Both the position numbers and the translations under genes were made by a program. DNA of 64,000 nt from NCBI RefSeq assembly GCF_001685025.1, contig NZ_MAYU01000001.1, positions 62,001 to 126,000 on the forward strand, in the 5' to 3' direction. Shown here piece by piece: positions 62,023-64,000 of the stretch; position 1 is the stretch's first letter, and each line of letters starts with the position of its first letter. Source of the stretch: Bacillus sp. FJAT-27225 (GTDB taxonomy: Bacteria; Bacillota; Bacilli; Bacillales; Cytobacillaceae). Below the pieces are notes generated by a model, which saw nothing but the letters and a program-made list of their open reading frames with translations, did not search any database and was not told the DNA's origin.

Positions 62023-62057
62023 AGAAAAGCATGAACGATTGTGATCATGCTTTTTTT
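62023..62057 (+). terminator. rho-independent terminator
   Basis: AAAAGCATGA (62025-62034) and TCATGCTTTT (62044-62053) with T7; follows the racemase gene. Confidence 0.85.
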
Positions 62058-62095
62058 ACCCTTTATGATTCAAAAGGGAAAGTCTTATAACGGCC

Positions 62096-62245
62096 TTATT
62101 CTTTTTCTTCCCTGGCAAAATTGTAGCCGGATGTAGCCTTTGCTTCCGGAAAAACGCCAAGCTCCTTCGCCACTTCCTCCCGGATTCGATTGAATTTTTC
62201 ATTAACCCTTTTTTCTAGCTCGCGGTTGTTGTTTTCTGGCATCAT
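62096..62245 (-). CDS. 49-residue hypothetical protein
   Basis: Minus-strand frame from the first of two ATGs at 62245 to TAA 62096-62098, preceded by CAGGGAGTG. The product is mostly one charged helix (ELEKRVNEKFNRIREEVAKE) followed by LGVFPEAKATSGYNFA, loosely reminiscent of alpha/beta-type SASPs (xxAxELG...TSxxNG), but too short to assign. Read directly from the sequence; the ribosome site and codon pattern support a real gene. Confidence 0.5.
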   Translation of the reverse strand: MMPENNNRELEKRVNEKFNRIREEVAKELGVFPEAKATSGYNFAREEKE

Positions 62246-62462
62246 GGTCACTCCCTGGCCGAAGATGAATTTCCAATCTTAGTTTGTGCAGCAAGTGGAT
62301 ATTAATTCTTTTATGTGTCTTGAAAAAGATATTCACGCCAAATAGGTTGAGCAATACAGTCCAATTGCAAATGGATAGCCCTGCTGTTAATATGACTACA
62401 TCATAAGGACGAGTATTTTTTTCAGCAAAAGTGCGTGTGCGCAAATGGACGAACAGTTTCAA

Positions 62463-63059
62463 ATTTCATTGAAGACTATTCAATTTCTTTCCCCGTGAAT
62501 TAATCAAGGATTTCAATTCGTCTTTGTCGTTAGCGGGAAATAACGATTGAGATTGATATCCAGTTTTATATATTGAAGGAACAGGAATTGCTCGTCCTCA
62601 ATCGGAACCAGCTTTTTCAGGCAAAAGGCCATCGAGCATTAAGGTAATTCATTTTTTTGATATTCAAAAAGCGATACGTTGATAAAGCCCTTGTTGCGCA
62701 AAGCCAGCAATGGCTTTTTTGCGATTTTATAAAGGGATAAAATTTTTACTAATAAACCATTTTCTATTCCCATGCCGCCGCTATATAAACCTTTTTTCGA
62801 AAGAGGTATAATAACGGCCTTCTTTTTATGATGAGTGGCTGCGAGTAAAATAATTAACTTTTATTGCCGAGAGAGGGGCAATTTACGACCTAATTTAAAT
62901 TCGAATGTTATTTTACAATAGAAAAGGGAAGAGTGACGAAGGAAGGTACGCCATAATTATTCGGGCCATTGGTTATGGGATAAATGATTCAGCAAAAAAC
63001 GGAAATACTATCAACAATCTTACATCTTAGTTTTTTCGACAGAATTAGGAGGTTTTATC
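62463..63059. other. intergenic stretch before the exporter gene
   Basis: No intact gene. On the minus strand at about 62469-62636, coding-like codons occur (RAIPVPSIYKTGYQSQSLF, then ANDKDELKSLINSRGK) with one internal stop, possibly a gene remnant. A hairpin with T run lies at 62697-62723. The rest probably holds the promoter of the exporter gene. Confidence 0.35.
62697..62723 (+). terminator. compact terminator-like hairpin
   Basis: GCCA-GCAA-TGGC inside CGCAAA and TTTTTTGCG arms; strong short stem with a T6 run. The gene it ends is not evident. Confidence 0.55.
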
Positions 63060-64000
63060 GTGGAAACAAGTTACAAAGGTACAGATAAAATGATTATCGG
63101 TATTGTGTTTGGGGTCATTACATTCTGGCTGTTCGCCCAGGCAATGGTGAATGTGGTACCGGCTGTACAAAAAGATTTAGGAATACCAATAGAAACGGTG
63201 AACATTGCAATTAGCGTGACCGCTTTGTTCTCGGGTATGTTTATCGTTGCGGCTGGTGGACTTGCCGATAAAATTGGCCGTAAAAAAATAGCTAATATTG
63301 GTTTTATTTTAAGTATTATCGGTTCACTTTGTCTCGTATTTGCACAAGGTGCTGCATTGTTGGTTATCGGCCGTATCATCCAGGGGCTTTCAGCTGCATT
63401 TATCATGCCTTCGACAATTGCATTAATGAAAGCATATTTTGAAGGGAAAGACCGGCAGCGTGCCCTAAGTTATTGGTCAATCGGTTCATGGGGCGGCTCA
63501 GGGGTTGCTTCTTTTGCGGGTGGTGCTATTGCGACCTATTTGGGGTGGAGATGGATTTTTATTTTTTCCATCATTTTCGCCATTATTGGGATGTTTTTAT
63601 TGAAAGATACACCAGAGAGCAAACAAGAATCTGCAGGCAAATTCAGATTTGATTACACTGGTTTAGTTATTTTCATCATTACCATGCTTGCGTTGAATGT
63701 ATTTATTAACTACGGTTCTGACCTTGGCTGGACAAGCCCGCTTACCCTCGCCTTATTAGCGATTACGGTTGTAGGTTTAATTGTCTTTATTAGAGTGGAA
63801 AAGAGTAAAGAGGTCGTTTTAATCGATTTTGCCGTTTTTAAAAACATGCCATATACCGGTGCAACTATTTCCAACTTTTTGCTGAATGCGATTGCGGGTA
63901 CACTCGTTGTAGCGAATACGTATGTACAAATGGGGCGTGGATTTAATTCATTCCAGTCAGGTATGCTTTCCCTTGGCTATTTGGTTGCCGTACTTTCAAT
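63060..64000 (+). CDS. norB: MFS multidrug exporter, NorB-like (partial, runs off the window)
   Basis: TAGGAGG at 63046-63052 precedes GTG 63060; about 313 residues are visible without a stop. The DHA2-type layout includes ITFWLFAQAMVNVVPAVQKD, GLADKIGRKKIANIG (MFS motif A), GRIIQGLSAAFIMPST (motif C-like region), and ALSYWSIGSWGGSG. The order and wording closely follow Staphylococcus aureus NorB in my memory, a 14-helix proton-driven quinolone exporter. The substrate range in this organism is unknown. The C-terminal half lies beyond the window. Confidence 0.82.
   Translation, partial: METSYKGTDKMIIGIVFGVITFWLFAQAMVNVVPAVQKDLGIPIETVNIAISVTALFSGMFIVAAGGLADKIGRKKIANIGFILSIIGSLCLVFAQGAALLVIGRIIQGLSAAFIMPSTIALMKAYFEGKDRQRALSYWSIGSWGGSGVASFAGGAIATYLGWRWIFIFSIIFAIIGMFLLKDTPESKQESAGKFRFDYTGLVIFIITMLALNVFINYGSDLGWTSPLTLALLAITVVGLIVFIRVEKSKEVVLIDFAVFKNMPYTGATISNFLLNAIAGTLVVANTYVQMGRGFNSFQSGMLSLGYLVAVLS

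Noticed and set aside
62202-62462. 86-codon minus-strand frame with TTG start
   Set aside because: Overlaps the better-supported 49-residue gene and its ribosome site, ends in a basic low-complexity tail, and has no ribosome site of its own.
1-64000. tRNA or rRNA genes
   Set aside because: No cloverleaf-like arms with CCA-adjacent acceptor stems or rRNA-like conserved blocks were noticed; the only tRNA-related elements are the T-box leaders. A covariance-model scan would be needed to be sure.

Overview
The window looks like a chromosomal segment of a low-GC, endospore-forming Bacillaceae (Bacillus/Mesobacillus type). Shadows of well-known Bacillus genes support this: a YngI-like acyl-CoA synthetase, a YwaD-like aminopeptidase, bacillopeptidase F, BrnQ, a DUF3219 (YkvR-like) protein and a preQ1-controlled queCDE operon. 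Strong GGAGG-type ribosome sites, rho-independent terminators and T-box leaders also fit. Species cannot be fixed from the sequence alone.

Layout. 0-3 kb: an ECF vitamin/metal-type transporter (cut S-like subunit, EcfT, fused double ATPase). 3.2-11.1 kb: single genes (nucleotidyltransferase, small membrane proteins, DUF1444-like protein, acyl-CoA synthetase, P-loop kinase-like protein, secreted M28 aminopeptidase, lipoprotein, spore-protein-like gene), with a relic of an IS1595-type transposase. 11.5-28.7 kb: an accessory island, AT-rich in its middle, with many features of a defence island. It holds a PUA/EVE-like protein, two copies of a MazG-like pyrophosphohydrolase (one frameshifted), a PLD-nuclease/helicase overlapping the intact copy, decayed ORFs, an IS3-family relic, a four-gene GHKL-ATPase/DUF262-HNH operon and a NERD-nuclease/helicase. 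29.1-33.8 kb: a sialic-acid cluster of secreted sialidase, RpiR-type regulator and secreted NanM-like epimerase. 34.5-36 kb: an AbgT-family transporter. 36.2-38.7 kb: preQ1-I riboswitch, queC, queD, queE and folE; folE carries an internal microinversion of about 97 bp. 39.5-43.7 kb: bacillopeptidase F. 44.3-48.4 kb: aminotransferase, then a glycerate kinase overlapping a DASS transporter. 48.6-51 kb: membrane metalloprotease and membrane protein. 51.2-56.5 kb: membrane protein, VWA/solute-binding fusion, TelA and a divergent FtsZ/tubulin-like GTPase, followed by a duplicated 3' end of telA. 57-59.7 kb: tandem T-box leaders, a frameshifted ACT-domain gene and brnQ. 59.8-64 kb: DUF3219 protein, luciferase-like oxidoreductase, Asp/Glu racemase and the start of a NorB-like drug exporter.

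Most novel candidates: the GHKL + two unknowns + DUF262/HNH operon (20.2-25.6 kb) as an antiphage system; the VWA-SBP/TelA/FtsZ-like operon as a membrane-associated stress or remodelling machine; and the in-frame-restorable microinversion in folE. All functional statements are inferred from sequence motifs and neighbourhood; no database search was run.
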